Origin: Limanda limanda
Taxonomy: Eukaryota > Chordata > Actinopteri > Pleuronectiformes > Pleuronectidae
Length of the DNA: 64,000 bases
Assembly (NCBI RefSeq): GCF_963576545.1
Contig: NC_083648.1
Location: 22,847,542-22,911,541, forward strand
Direction: 5' to 3'
Shown here: one piece after another, positions 51,761 through 64,000 of the stretch
Position numbering within the stretch: the first letter of the stretch is position 1
How the letters are laid out: each line of letters begins with the position of its first letter
Notes under the pieces: generated by a model
Database searches by the model: none
What the model saw: only the letters and a program-made list of their open reading frames with translations
What the model was told of the DNA's origin: nothing
Translations under genes and position numbers: made by a program

Positions 51761-52657
51761 GCTGCCTTCAGCCAATCGCAGCCGAGCGAGGTGTGGTTTC
51801 ACCCCGGCAGGATGGACAGATCTCGTAGAGGAGAGGAGAGAGAGCGGGAGAGAGGAGGAGAGTGCTGGTGAAAAGAGACGCTCTTTCCCGAATCACTTGG
51901 AAAGGCAACGCCAGGCTGTTCCACCGTGAGTGATGACCGAGGCGCACAGAGAACCAGGAGATCCGGAATATTAAGACATTTGAAAAAGAAAAGCAAACTG
52001 AGAGGAGGAGGAAGAGGAGGGTGAGCAGTCAGTGGATACCTGTGCGTGTCTGCTCCGGCAGCAGGTGCACCACAGCCCCTGTGAGGAGGAGAGAGTTTTC
52101 TTTTGGTCCGGAGCGAGAAGCGAGAGAAGAACTAATCTCCCTGGGATTATCTCCCTCCTTTCACGCCCGATCTCTTCCGTTTCTCAGCCACTTTGGGAGA
52201 AAACTTTCTCCGCAGCCACTGCTCTGACTAGAACAGTATCGCGAGGAGCTTCTGTAATTTCGTGGACTGTTCTATCAGACTGTTTTCCAAACGTGGATTA
52301 CTGAGAGGAACCATCTCCAACCGGAGCGCGGAAACCCATCCGAACTGTGAACTTGTGAGTTGTGGCACGAATCCGGAGTCCGTAGTTTGATGTTAATGTT
52401 TTGAAAAGGAGGACAATGTCTGGATTATTACAGCCGCTGCTCAGCCTGCCCCAAGGAAGAGGCAGGGACTGAGGGAAGAAGAGAAAGAGAGAGAGAGGAA
52501 GAGGAGAGGAAAAGGAGAAGAAGGAGGGAAGTCGGTGGCGTATGGCTGCCGTCCTCTAGTTCGTTTTACGCACGGGTTTCTCCCTCCTCTTTTTACTGGA
52601 TACAGGGACACACACACATCTAGAGGCGCACGGGAAGGACCTGCGTTCACACCCTGG
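51760..52657 (+). promoter_or_regulatory. candidate promoter and non-coding first exon of a plus-strand gene (possibly brinp2)
   Basis: The composition changes sharply to GC- and CpG-richer DNA with a CCAAT box, GAGGA-rich purine tracts (51820-51870, 51990-52020, 52450-52535) and no long conserved frame, which looks like a vertebrate 5'UTR exon. It is followed by a near-consensus donor, GG then GTGAGT (GT at 52658-52659). In human, BRINP2 is divergently oriented next to ASTN1, with a non-coding first exon as I recall. Here the island lies about 34 kb from astn1 and points away from it. No BRINP protein sequence is visible in the window, so the gene name is an inference and the symbol is left empty. 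Confidence 0.45.
51770..51778. promoter_or_regulatory. NF-Y-type CCAAT box
   Basis: AGCCAATCG fits the full NF-Y consensus (RRCCAATSR). It sits at the upstream edge of the GC-rich, purine-rich block, where a promoter box would be expected if transcription starts around 51.83-51.88 kb on the plus strand. Confidence 0.5.
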
Positions 52658-52663
52658 GTGAGT
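52656..52663 (+). other. candidate splice donor
   Basis: GG followed by GTGAGT. It would end a non-coding exon starting near 51.85 kb. A perfect GTAAGT (54607-54612) offers an alternative, much longer exon end. Confidence 0.45.
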
Positions 52664-52682
52664 TCTGAGTTTGTGTGAGTGT

Positions 52683-52786
<104 letters not shown>

Positions 52787-52831
52787 TTGTGTTTCCTCTC
52801 TTGGGGGAGGAATACGACCCCGTGCGTTTTC

Positions 52832-52862
52832 GTGCCAGGCGCGTTCTTTACGCGCCTGGCAC
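52832..52862. other. perfect GC-rich hairpin / inverted repeat
   Basis: GTGCCAGGCGCGT and ACGCGCCTGGCAC are perfect 13-base inverted repeats separated by 5 bases (TCTTT). RNA from either strand could form a very stable stem-loop. The location is about 50 bases after the (GT)48 tract. Confidence 0.85.
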
Positions 52863-55800
52863 AAGACGGCACAACGGGTTCGGGTGGTCAGTTGCAGCTG
52901 GAGTTGAGATCAAGTCGTGACGCATGATGGATCAGCAGAGAGTGAGGACAGGAGGAGAAGAGTTGAGTCGGATGTGAGGCTCGTTCAGCTCGTTTCCTTC
53001 TCATCAATATTTGTGCAAAAACATGCATATTGTGCAAAAGAGTTGCACACAACCAAACACTGTGTTGGTTTTGAACGTGTGAAGCCTGTGAAGACGGAGT
53101 GAAGCTCCGCATCCAGACCATGCTGTGGAAATGTGTGCGAGTTCTGGATTGTGTTGTTTTTTTTGCGTAACTACAACTTTGCAGTTTCCCTCCGTGTGTG
53201 CGTGTTAAGAGCGTGCCTGTGCGCGCACCCTAATCCAGCCCTTTCCCATCGTTTTGCGTAAAAGCCAAAGCTGAAGCCGACCTGTCCTTCAACCTCTTCT
53301 TTGCGTCGTCTCCTCAACGTGTGCGCTCTTGCTCTCCCACTGAAAACCTTCCTGCCTCTCTCTCCTGTCTTCCTCTCTCTCTCTCTCTTCCGCTCTGCGC
53401 CCCGTGCATGTGTGCGGGATACAGTTGCACCATCAGTCACCCTGAATGCCTGCCACGCACCGTGCAATTTCTCACAAATTCTCTGAACCGTGTAAGCACA
53501 ACATTTACCTGTCAGCTACTTTGTCGGGACTAGGCTGCTGTGTATGTGGCCGCCGGAAATTCTCGGAGAGGAGAAGAAGAGGCGCTGCTCCCTCAGATTT
53601 CACATTGAACGCCCACTGCTGCTGCCAGAGACCCGAGGAGGGGAAGAGATCCTGTCAAACAAATAATGGAGGAGAGAGAAGAAAGCGACAAAGTCAGAGC
53701 CCAACTCCTGCAGCTGGGAAAGCAAGAGGAAGAAGGACAACAGTCATGTTTGATCTCTAAATACTGTGGCAGCCCAGTAAGTCCACATACACCTGGCAGC
53801 ATTAAATCCTGCAGGTACACGTCAGCAGTTTCAGTGAACGTTCACATCCAACATCAGAATGGAGAAACATGTGATCTTAGTGAGGTTGACAGTGTTGTCA
53901 GGTCGGTTTGAGTATTTCAGGAAACTCCTGATCTCTCACACTCTCTGGAGTTTTTACTCTAGAGACTGGAGAGTAAAACAAAAGAGCGAGCTGCAGTTCG
54001 GCAAAAACGGAAAAAACCTCATATAACCTCTTTACAACTGTGGTAAGCAGATCAGCATCTCAGAATGAACAACTCATCCAACCTCGAGGTGGACGGGTGA
54101 AAGTGTCCACTCCGTCGAATCGTCAACGTCAAATCCAACCCATTTTCGTGAACATGACCATGTCACCCAGATGTGAAGAACACTGTTGTGATGTGGCAGA
54201 ACCGGAGATTGGCAGCGTGGGTGTGCGGAAATGATGTCATGCGGTCAACATGGATCAGAGTCAGAGGAAAGATTTCAACACCTTTTGGAATTCGATGAAT
54301 TCAAAGAAGTGAGGCTGTTTTGAGGAGATTGAGCGGCTCACCGCAGTATTGGTATCATGACTGTGTATTTAAGTGGAGGTGGGATGTGCTTAGTGAGCCT
54401 TGAGGTGATATACTGTGGCACTGAGAGAGAGCTTGACACTCAGAGATCTAATGACAGGTTGTGTGAAGGCGGTGGGCGTGTACGTCCATGCGGATATCCT
54501 GTCCGGAGTGAAAAGGAGTATTGAACACTCGATGACTATGATCGGTGACATCTGGTGCTGAAGGGGGAGCGTGGACAGAGTGCCCAGGAGCGGATCTGTT
54601 CAGGTGGTAAGTGTTCTTCCATCGCGAGCCTCCAGGACTGTGTCAATACGACTCCTCTCTGGAACTCGGCTGTAGAGAACAACATTCTTTTGTAGGATTA
54701 CATATCCTTGCTTGGTTTCTTTTACCTTGGGCTCAATCAGATTGTAGGTGGGCAGTTGGATTGAGATCTGGCCATTCAGACGCATTTGGGATCTTTGTCT
54801 TTAATACGTCAGCTGCCTGCATGCAAGGATTGTGAAGCAGCGGCTCCCAGGGCACAGGCGTGTGCATGGATTGTGTGTCTTTCTAATTGTGTCGTGTTTC
54901 TCTGTGGCATCTCATTGTGGCCATTGGGATCCTGGGTGTGTACCCATGAGACCAGCTCAGTTAGTCATCCGTGGCCGCACACTGAACCTCAATGCTTTCC
55001 TTGGCAAGAAGGCTTCTGCAAACACATGAAATTTCCACAAAATCCTTCTTTTTAATAGAAAATAAAAATAACTCTTTTATCTTTCAGTAGTCTATGAGAA
55101 TATGCATTTATGAAGTAATCCAGCTTTACATTACATCAGAAAAACAACTGTGCACATGTAAAAAAAAGAAAGTTGGAACGACTCATTTTGTTTTATATGA
55201 ATTTTTAATTAGTCGTTAATAATTTATTATTGACACCCCTTTTTTGGACTTTAGAGAATTGTAAAATAAATCCCCAGTTTAAGAAGATGCAGTGAATGGT
55301 AATGAACGCTGGCACTTCAGATTAATGACTCAGACATCTGTGTCAAACCCTCCACTAACTCAAGATAGTCCACACATAAACAATAGCGAGACGGTGTTTG
55401 ATTGAAAATGTGAAAGAATATTTATGCTGTCTTTTCTGGTGGCTTTATTTTTTCTGAAAATCTTCTTCATAGAGGTGTTGCATGAAATAAAAAACGTTTC
55501 TATATGATTCAAGATGAGATTGTGCTCAACAAGCAGAATGGCCAAAGTTGGAGGTAAAGCAGCTTCATCATAAAACTTGAAACGTTTTTCAACTATATAA
55601 ACATCCACAAAACAAAGATCAATTGTAGGTGCTACACTTACAAGAAGAGATGTTTAATAACAATCATTAAATATCAAAATACCAATTTTACTCCCTCAAT
55701 AGGAAGTGTAATTGTAAGATGCTTTGTATAAAATTGCAGCTAAATGACATGTTATGTATTGCAGAAAAAAAGTCCAGAATGTTGGAAAAGCGCAACATAA

Positions 55801-58390
55801 ATACGAAACCATTTACCATTTACCCTGAAAAAAATCAATTTTCTCTATCCACATTTCTTTGTGCCTCCTAACCTTGGGTGTATAAATATATCTCAATACA
55901 CTCCCATTATATCTGGCTTGTTTTTATAAAGTTAAATGACATCCTAACAAGACACAGAAACCAGGAATTCACCTGTGGTTTGTGTTGATGATTGTTGTCT
56001 CGGGTTTAGAATCATAAAGCAGGCAATTTCTAGGGTGATCACCACAGTAGGCGGAATGAAACATATGACTCATCGGTTATCTTCATGCGTTCCTCGAGTG
56101 TTCAAACATTTCGGCAAAGCAATCAAATAAGAGCAAAATTAAACCCCTTCTCGTTTTGCTCAGGAGGACCCGGTGGGATCTGTTCATCGGCCCCTGATGA
56201 TCCCTGCTATGTACTTTTTAAAAAAGTATATTACTTTGTCTGGAAATTTGTTTATCGTCTCCCTCAGTCGTAATAAGCAGTTCTCATCAGACGCATTCCA
56301 CAGGATACAACTCCACATCCAATCCCTCAGATATTTCTATACTCTTCAGGATAATTCTGTGTATTTCTGTATTTTCCCCTTGAAAATATTTACTTAGCAA
56401 ATTGGAATTTGTGTATTTCTTTGCCAAGATCAAGACATCAGGTTTAATTAATGTTTCCCTTCGAAAACCCAGTCAGATTGTGGTTGCAGTTCCAGTGAAA
56501 GCACATTCAGGGCTGGAAAAGAGAATATCTCCTCTCACCTGTTGTCCTTCCCTAAACCAAAAACAATTTATTTGACCTCTTATTTCATCCACTTATTCTC
56601 CCTCACATTTCTCTCACCCAAGGTTGCATATTTATAGGACGCTCTCCACCCGTCTCTGACCTTTGCTCTGCCTCATAAGAGATCTGAAAAATATCGGAGC
56701 TGGATCTACCGTCGCTATCTGGCCGGGAGCCACTCTGCAGAACAGCACATCGGCTAAATGCGTGAATATAAATGTAAATGCGTGTGTTTGCTCTTCAGAG
56801 ATCGACTTGTGCATACGACGCAGCTGTGTCCTTCAAACAGCAAGGACATGGGGGAGATATTGAAAATGCAGGCATTTCAACGATTGATACATAATAGCCG
56901 GCTTTCAGATTTGCTACCGGTCTCATCCCTCAGAATTGCACAGTGTCCTTCATAGATAAGTGGCACATTGGTTTTTAAAGTTCATGTCATACTGTGCAAA
57001 CATGTTTCAAAGGTTGCTTCTTGAATGGGTTGTGTAGGTGGCTTCTTCATACATCCGTCTGCCAGCAGTGTGGAACAGGGTTTCATTTTTCCAGGCAGCC
57101 TCTCACTAACTGCTGCATCACTGGACTATGCACAATTCAGACTGATGATTATTTTCAGTAATTCAAAAATGAAGGCCAGTTAATCCATTTGTCAGGGATT
57201 ATATCGACGATTTTGATTATCCAAAGAGATTGTTTGACATTTGATTTAAACACACATTTTCTTCCTAGATAAGAGTCTCAGGTGATGACACACTACATGC
57301 CAGAGTCTTACATTTATAGAGTTTTATTAAATAGATTAAAAATTGTTTAAACAGTGTTTATCAGTGAAGAGGTGTTAGATACAAGTTGTTACTTTGAGGC
57401 GGAGCCACGTTAGCTGCTTCTAATTGAGCTATGACACCCATCACGTTATCAGACACTGTTTCCGTCCTGAAATGACATTTGAAAATGACTCTAAATATAC
57501 ATAAGTAATATACAAGACACAATACAAACAATTTAAATCCTGCAAATATGGAATTTGCGTAGGTCTTTGATTCATTTAAACGGAAATCACATGAATTCTG
57601 CTTTAATAAGACTCAATGTTTTCTTCCATGTGTGGGAAACTCATACATTCTGAAACAGGTTGTGCACTGAACCTAATCCACCAGCCCTGAAATGCATTCC
57701 TCCCTCATGGGGAGCTGTTTCAGACATGTGTATGGTTTATCTCTGCTCTACCGTGTGTGACGTTTATCTCAAAGTGTTTTTTTTATATACCTATAATGTA
57801 TGTATATTTAATTGATTGGCACACGTGATGTTTTGTGTGCAGCATGTATGTGGTGGTGAAAAAATCTTTAAGCAATGTTCTGTAGCTGCACAGCTCCTCT
57901 GCGATTTGGTCCCGCAGTAATTGATTATGGATTGACGGAGGCACGGCTACATCGTATCTCTGTGCCGTAAAAAATGGTGAAGATATCAATGACCAAAGTG
58001 ATGCTGGGAGATATAAACAGAAGCAGTGGGCTGTATTTCTTTGCTCAGAGGTGTTGTGACCGAGGTCTTGACACAGTGCAGCCACACGAGTGAGAGGCCT
58101 GACTGCTGTGCAGTGAGAAACGCTGCAGTGCTGAAGCTTGTCAGGTTTTCAGTTTCAACCGTCAACATGAAGATTAATCAAATCATTCATAATTAATTTC
58201 CCCTTGTAAACACTAACGTAGTGAAGGGTACACGCAGGTATACGTTGCATACCCACTTATTTGTCATAGCATAGCAGTGGGAAAACAGCACAGCATATAC
58301 CCACTTCTAAATCGCCTCTTGCACGCATCATTCATTCATGTTCTGCAAGCAAATTTTTCCCTAAAACAGCAAAAGCAAAACCCAATTTAT

Positions 58391-58448
58391 TCTGCCTCTG
58401 ATTGGTCAGTTAGGATCAAAATATCAAAGTGAGCCAATTAGAGGCAGA
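58391..58448. promoter_or_regulatory. inverted pair of CCAAT-containing 15-mers
   Basis: TCTGCCTCTGATTGG (58391-58405) is the reverse complement, with one mismatch, of CCAATTAGAGGCAGA (58434-58448), spaced by 28 bases. Each arm contains a CCAAT pentamer, one on each strand. It may be a regulatory palindrome or the relic of a small inverted-repeat element. Confidence 0.55.
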
Positions 58449-59168
58449 CTAGGGCGGGCCATATATGCGTTTGTCTTCCAGGTAAAAAATATCTCCTTCC
58501 CTTTACCTGATCTCATTAATTAACAGAACTCAAACTAAATTCGACCTCTGAGGAAATTCAAACATGAGGCGAACTACCCATACAAACTGTCAGCAGAGGT
58601 TTCAATACGTTTTACCTAGCTGCTGCTCGCCACTGGCTCAGGTTGTCATGGTAGTTCAGCTAAATCTGCATCAGTGAACTAAATAAGCAAGAGTGGTTTT
58701 ACACGTCACTGTCACAACACATATTAAGAGTATATCTCCAGACACCACCACACCAGTGCTTTTATAGACTGCTTTCATATGAACTAATTGAGTCTCGCAA
58801 TATTTCAAAGACATCTGACAAAACAAACGTATATAATATAGAATAAAAGCGTTTATTGAAATTTCTTAGATTTCTGCCTGACATCAGTACAGTGGAGGTG
58901 AATGAAACTTCACCGGCGACATCTGCTGTCAGTGTCCCAGTTTTTCTGGATAAGCCAAATACATAAACTTCCTGCTGCAACAGCCTTTTACTGAAGAAAT
59001 AATCTGTATGAAACCATCCGATCATTGCTCGAAAATAAATTGACACAAAAAAAAGCAATTTTGGACGCCACACAGGTCATTCCTCTCCTCTGGGAACCAT
59101 CTATTTTTAGCTTTTAATCAGTGTGCAAAATACCCAGTGGCAATCGGGGGTCCCCCTTTCCTAGTTCT

Positions 59169-59170
<2 letters not shown>

Positions 59171-59221
<51 letters not shown>
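59171..59221. repeat. (TG)25 microsatellite
   Basis: Uninterrupted TG tract of 51 bases. Confidence 0.97.
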
Positions 59222-59222
<1 letters not shown>

Positions 59223-59502
59223 TCTGCCCGTCTCTGTCGCTCTTCACACAAACTGACCCTCACATGTACATAGTTATTAATTGTCGCTTTAACCCTGATG
59301 TCCTGGCTGTCTCATCTCGTGTTGTGTTTTTTTCAGTTGTGTGTGAGCGAAATGTGGGATTTTTTTTCAACGTGTTGAAATACATTTCTCATAAACTCAA
59401 GAGCAAATCAAATCAACACAAAGTAAACTTCTGCTCTGTTCAGGTCCTAATAAAGTCTGACTAGTGGGGTTTATTGTTAAAGTGTTATGAGCTCAGGTCA
59501 GT

Positions 59503-59532
59503 GGGGGGCGGGGGGGGGGAGGGAGGGAGGGA
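59503..59532 (+). repeat. G-rich block with G-quadruplex pattern
   Basis: Runs of 6 and 10 G, then GGGAGGGAGGGAG. It has well over four G-tracts of three or more with one-base loops, the classical quadruplex pattern. Confidence 0.85.
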
Positions 59533-61691
59533 GAACATGCTGCAGGGCACAAAGATAAATTCAGAAAGCTCGATATACTGGCTGCTGGATAAATCCATAA
59601 ATAAATAAATAAAATTTAGAAAAAACATTTAAATGACAATTAAATAGATAATTTCTTTTAAAAAAAAATCTTGAGACCTCCCCAGAATTTCACTGTTGAG
59701 GCTTTCAGGGGGTCTCAAGTGTCAATCAAGGGGTCTCAATCCCCCCCAAGACCCTTGTGCACAATGCTTGATGGGAGATAAATATTGACTGATATACATA
59801 GTGGTAAAATAAGTTTCACTTAATGTTTGCACAACATTTTAAACTAGCTGGATAGATACCTAAAGACATAGATCCCTCTTTGTTACACAACATTGTCATA
59901 AAGTATTTGAGGAGCCTGTTTCCAAAACTGCAATTCTTTACTCCTCTGGTTTCAGGCTTTCCACCACATGTTGGGACCTTGGCTGCTGGACTTAGCTTCT
60001 GCTTAGCCACATTAGCATTTGTCTACCTTTGTTGTGTGGTGTGGATGATTGGACCTGTTATTGTTTCAGCTAATCATAAAGGTGTTAGATGGGCTTGAGG
60101 TGAGGGTTTGTCAATTTCTTCTCAAAAACCTTGGATAATAATTTATGGACCTGGCTTTTGCATGAGGGCATTGACATTGACAGGAACATACCAAACACCC
60201 AGTCGGAAGTATTGTTTTCTGCTCTAGCAGGAAGACTTATCTTGCTTGAAACATAATTATCTAGCCATAAAAATACTTAAAAGCCAATATTAGCAATGTT
60301 TTTGACCATATAATGTAAAATTGAATTGTTTCTAGTGAAGATATTGGTCTCTGGGATGATGTCATGGCTATTTTTCCACTGCTGTCAGACATGCTGGAAA
60401 CTGTTGCTCTGTCACTGAACTTGTGTCGGTATATAACCAGTGCAAGTGACCAACTATTTGTATCTTCCGTTTGTTAACATTTAAAAGAAAGTGAATCATG
60501 TTCCCAGATCTTGAGACGACTTGGCTTGATTTGTCTAAAACGTGGCAGACACTCATTTGTCTTCAAATTGGAATCATTCTCGAATACAGAAAATCATTAT
60601 GAGAATGGAAACAGATACAATTTGCATTCTTGCCTGTTAAATGACCCAAACACTTAATCCATGATCATCAGTTATCTTCATACTGATCACCGACTAATTG
60701 GCACACTATGTCATCCCTATTTGTCGATAAAATATATCTAAATATCTCCAATCATACCACAAGTAGCTGTTATTTCTAGCTGTGTCGACCTGTAAATGAA
60801 AGCTGCCAGCAGCCGGTATATCGAGCTTTCTGAATCCCTTATCCAACAATAAGATTCGCTTTTATCTTCCCTTGTGCTTGTGCCAGTCATTAGAAACGAA
60901 ATCTCTGGGGGGGGTTAAAGAAAAGGAAAGATGAAACAATGGCCCTTACCACCAACCTCACCACTGCTGCTCCAATCCCTAGCGCCGACATGCCTCTGGC
61001 GGCAAACCCTGGACAAGCGCCTGGCTCCAGTTGCTTGTTAAAGGCAAAACAGTGGGAGCGTCCGAGTGAACGGGAAGGAGGGAGGTACATGAAAGGCAGT
61101 TAAACTCTCGCTTTCTCTCCTCTTTGGCCCCTTCTCCTCCTCTCTTCACACATCAAAGTGCTCCTCTCTTCTAAGGAGAAGCCACATGCATCCCACGGCA
61201 GCTGTAGTAGGAGGGGATGAGGGGAGTGAGCCTGAGTGAGCAGTGTGACGCTCCATTGTTTCCAGTATGTACATTAATCCTGAACTGGGCTCCAACGTGG
61301 ACAGTGGTGGTGCAGAGACTCATCCTACACAGGGGATGTACGAGAGTGACGGGACATTTGTGTGTGTGTGTGGATTGTACATGTGGGTGGGGTGGGTGGG
61401 TTTAATGCTGTTTTTACCCCTACACAGTGAAAAACACAGCTTTCTGTTTAACTTAATCCACTGAGGATTTTTTAAAGCCGATTCCAAATACTTTTATGGA
61501 CTAAGCAGTTGAGTTGTGTGGGAAAATGTCTTGTCTCATTAATACAAAGGGATCAGCTCATCGTTCCCATAAGGCTTTGGGGAAATTGTTTTCGCACCGC
61601 TCTTTTTAGAAAGGTCGAACACAAAATGTACTGTCTTAAAACTTATATACTACCATTAAACTTCTCCATCTGTTTACTTACACTATATACA

Positions 61692-61714
61692 TTATATATA
61701 TATATATATATATT
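61692..61714. repeat. (AT)n microsatellite
   Basis: About eleven TA units. Confidence 0.95.
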
Positions 61715-62783
61715 GAAGTGCAAGTTTTTAGGAAAATGTTTGTATGCATATAGAAATGGGACAATATCAAATTGCATTTGTAGCCTGAACATTTCAATCG
61801 ATTTCCAACAATGAAATGTGACACTTTGTTACAAGTCTGATTAAAAAAAAATTCTTCAAAAACACCTATTTCTCAATTTGCTGACATAGTGGAGGCAAAT
61901 ATTTTTGCAACAGGGATTTCTCTATTTTCTCATCCCATACATCAGAAAATTCCATCAAAAGCCACAAAACTTCTCATGATTGATAGGAGATGATATCTCA
62001 ACTTGTTTTGCTGGGATTTTCCATCCTATATCGCTTTTCAAGATCATAGTACTAAATTTAATTAGAATACACATTAACACATTTTGTCATCTGGTCCGTC
62101 TTACATTTTATTTCATGGATAAAATCTTCAGTTATTTAATGGAGTTTTCCGTTACCCTTCATCAGCTGCTTTGTCTTTTTATCTGTTGTGTACATTTTCA
62201 ATAATTGGTGCTCTTACCCCCTCCAGTTATTTTTTAGCACCAACAATTAAACTCCTGTTGCTGCTAAACAGAAAAAGGCATCAACATTCTGTGGGCAGGA
62301 GGGATTTTGCTGAATAGATGCATTCAGTCATACCTGTAAAATAACAAAAACCACAAGTACTGCATCAGTGTTTTCCTTTAAGGTTAAGTATTGAGAAAAA
62401 GTTACATTTTCATAAAAAGTGCAGCGCATTGTTACTAAAATTCATGTTTACATGAAATGTAAAACCATAAAACGTGCCATGCAGGTCCTCAGAAGAAGAA
62501 ACATAAAGGAAGCTTAAACCATCCTGGCGTGAAAGCAGTGCATTTTTTATGCCTTATCCCCCCCCCCTCTTCCCTCTCCTCCACCTTCTGACAATGATAA
62601 GGAAAGACATTTAGTGGTAAGAAATACAACGATTATAAGTTGCGGCATTGATCTGTGTATTGACCTATATCATCCTGAGTCAATGACTCTGACATCCAAA
62701 CTCCTCCCATTGATTTTTACCGATGCTGTTGAAAGCTGTGTAACCCCCCCCCTCTCTCCTTGTCACTATCACACACACATCAG

Positions 62784-62838
62784 GGTATGAGCTTCAGTGC
62801 GGGGATTCTGATTCAGAACAGACTCTTAGTAGAGAGGG
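62784..62838 (+). other. candidate 55-bp exon with strong splice sites
   Basis: Upstream is a pyrimidine-rich tract (CCCCCCCCCTCTCTCCTTGTC, near 62744-62765) and CAG ending at 62783. Downstream, AGAGGG is followed by GTAAGT, a perfect donor (GT at 62839-62840). The interval contains an ATG (62787) that stays open for 17 codons to the donor, but I do not recognise the peptide. It could be a 5'UTR or first coding exon of the plus-strand candidate gene, or a chance pair of splice signals. Confidence 0.3.
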
Positions 62839-62959
62839 GTAAGTAAGAGAGAGTACATACACATTACTTTATATTCATGCTGTTTTACCTCAGGCATGGA
62901 AAGTGAAGAATTTCCCAACCAAGCATTTAAAAAAAAAAAAAAAAATTAAGTGAAACAGC

Positions 62960-63238
62960 ATGGCGTCACCTTGTCTCCCGCATCAGCAAGAAACTAGTTT
63001 TTTGCCAACGGAACACATTTCACGGCCAAACATCGTCTGTGCTCCCTTCGGATCGAGCGGGCTGCTTCAAAGTGAAGCAAATGAAGTCGAATGGCTGTGT
63101 GCGCTTATTAAAAACCTATCAGGCGGCTGCATCGGCCCAACACACTCCACCGAGAACATCTGGGAGGACGTGATAATGGCCTGGCTGGCCGCTCAGACAT
63201 GTCACAGCTGTCCCTGTGGAAAGTGTGTGTCACTGGGG
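62960..63238 (+). other. GC-richer single-copy-looking block with an open frame and a donor-like end
   Basis: After a run of 16-17 A residues (62930-62945) the composition becomes more balanced, and an ATG-started frame of 97 codons is open to 63253. The frame contains a GG then GTGAGG donor-like site (GT at 63239-63240). The predicted peptide is not recognised. The block does not resemble the surrounding AT-rich DNA or any repeat known to me. It may be a conserved non-coding element, an exon or chance. Confidence 0.25.
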
Positions 63239-64000
63239 GTGAGGAGGTGTTGAGTGAGATTAGAGACGTGGCATCTCAGGAGAAATGTATAGTTCACACT
63301 ATGGGACTGATTTCATTGATTTTATGTTGTAGACACGCCAACAAGTGGCGGGAGAAAGACAAGACGTCCACAAAGAGTCAAACTTCTCATCAGCAAGGAC
63401 ACTGAAGATTCAACTTTGAAAACCTATAGAGCTTTTTAATCTCTTTAAGCATACTTGTTGTCACACTTCTCCCATCGAAGCTATTTAAAGCAGCTGCCGC
63501 AGAGCAACTCCAGCAGCGGATGGGGTAAGCTAACAGCTAGCTGCTCATTAGTGGTAAGGAAAATGAAAGTTTTGCAGCTTAAGATGCAAATATTTTATTC
63601 CCTTTCTGGCAACTGCGTCTTTTTACTCTTTTTTATTCAAATGGACTTTTGAGATTTAAAGCATTGCTTTATGCTTGTTCTTTTAATTAAATGCGTGGAT
63701 AGAAATACCATTTTCCTCATAGGGCTATTAAGTATAATACTTTTCGTTCGGATGAAGGAACTTAGAAGCTAGGCGTGTCTCCTCATCATCAGCTATAATA
63801 TTTACCTTGAAACTCTAAAAGGATTCATTTCGAGCCGGAAACTCTGACCCTTATAACGGAGAGCTGATCAGGATTCCCTGTACTGGGGAACACTGGGAGT
63901 CTAGACTTACAGTCTAGGCTCTGCTCTTTTGCGAACATGTTAGCCGAAACAACTTCATAGAGGTCACGTCATGGTTAGCTGAGGTTCAACCAGTTGTAAT

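Noticed and set aside
54554..54585. Half RE1-like words (GGTGCTGAA and GTGGACAG) in the right-hand region
   Set aside because: The two halves point away from each other and do not form the 21-bp site. Not comparable with the site at 16288.

Overview
The window looks like ray-finned fish (teleost) nuclear DNA. It is AT-rich and mostly non-coding, with long CA/GT microsatellites and many degraded interspersed repeats of types common in teleosts: L2/Rex1-type non-LTR retrotransposons, a TTAA-flanked piggyBac-like element, short terminal-inverted-repeat elements and a tRNA-derived SINE-like repeat. There is no prokaryotic gene organisation, and nearly all open frames are short chance ORFs. The species is not identifiable from this sequence.

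One protein-coding exon can be recognised with confidence. It is the first coding exon of astrotactin-1 (astn1) on the minus strand at 17031-17331, inside a CpG-rich patch and ending in a consensus splice donor. Everything to its left (1-17030) is therefore most simply astn1 intron 1; no second astn1 exon was seen there. That intron carries a near-consensus RE1 (REST/NRSF) site 0.7 kb after the exon and a perfect RFX X-box palindrome near the left edge.

From about 17.5 to 51.7 kb I see intergenic DNA full of repeat remnants. The most striking is a 1.6-kb near-palindromic element at 31557-33147, with unequal arms and seven copies of a GGGTCA/TGACCC inverted motif. Next to it, at 33923-34249, is a retroposed insert with a perfect 15-bp target-site duplication.

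From about 51.4 to 54.6 kb there is a second GC- and CpG-richer island, with a (CA)68 tract, an NF-Y-type CCAAT box, purine-rich 5'UTR-like sequence, plus-strand splice donors and a (GT)48 tract. I read it as the promoter and non-coding first exon of a plus-strand gene divergent from astn1. In human, BRINP2 lies divergently next to ASTN1, so brinp2 is a candidate, but no BRINP coding sequence is visible before the window ends. The remaining 9 kb is probably intron or flank, with a possible 55-bp exon at 62784-62838.

I did not find a clearly new biological system. The items most worth checking are the RE1 site at astn1, the asymmetric palindromic element, the GC-rich hairpin at 52832-52863, and the facing (CA)68/(GT)48 tracts in the right-hand promoter island.
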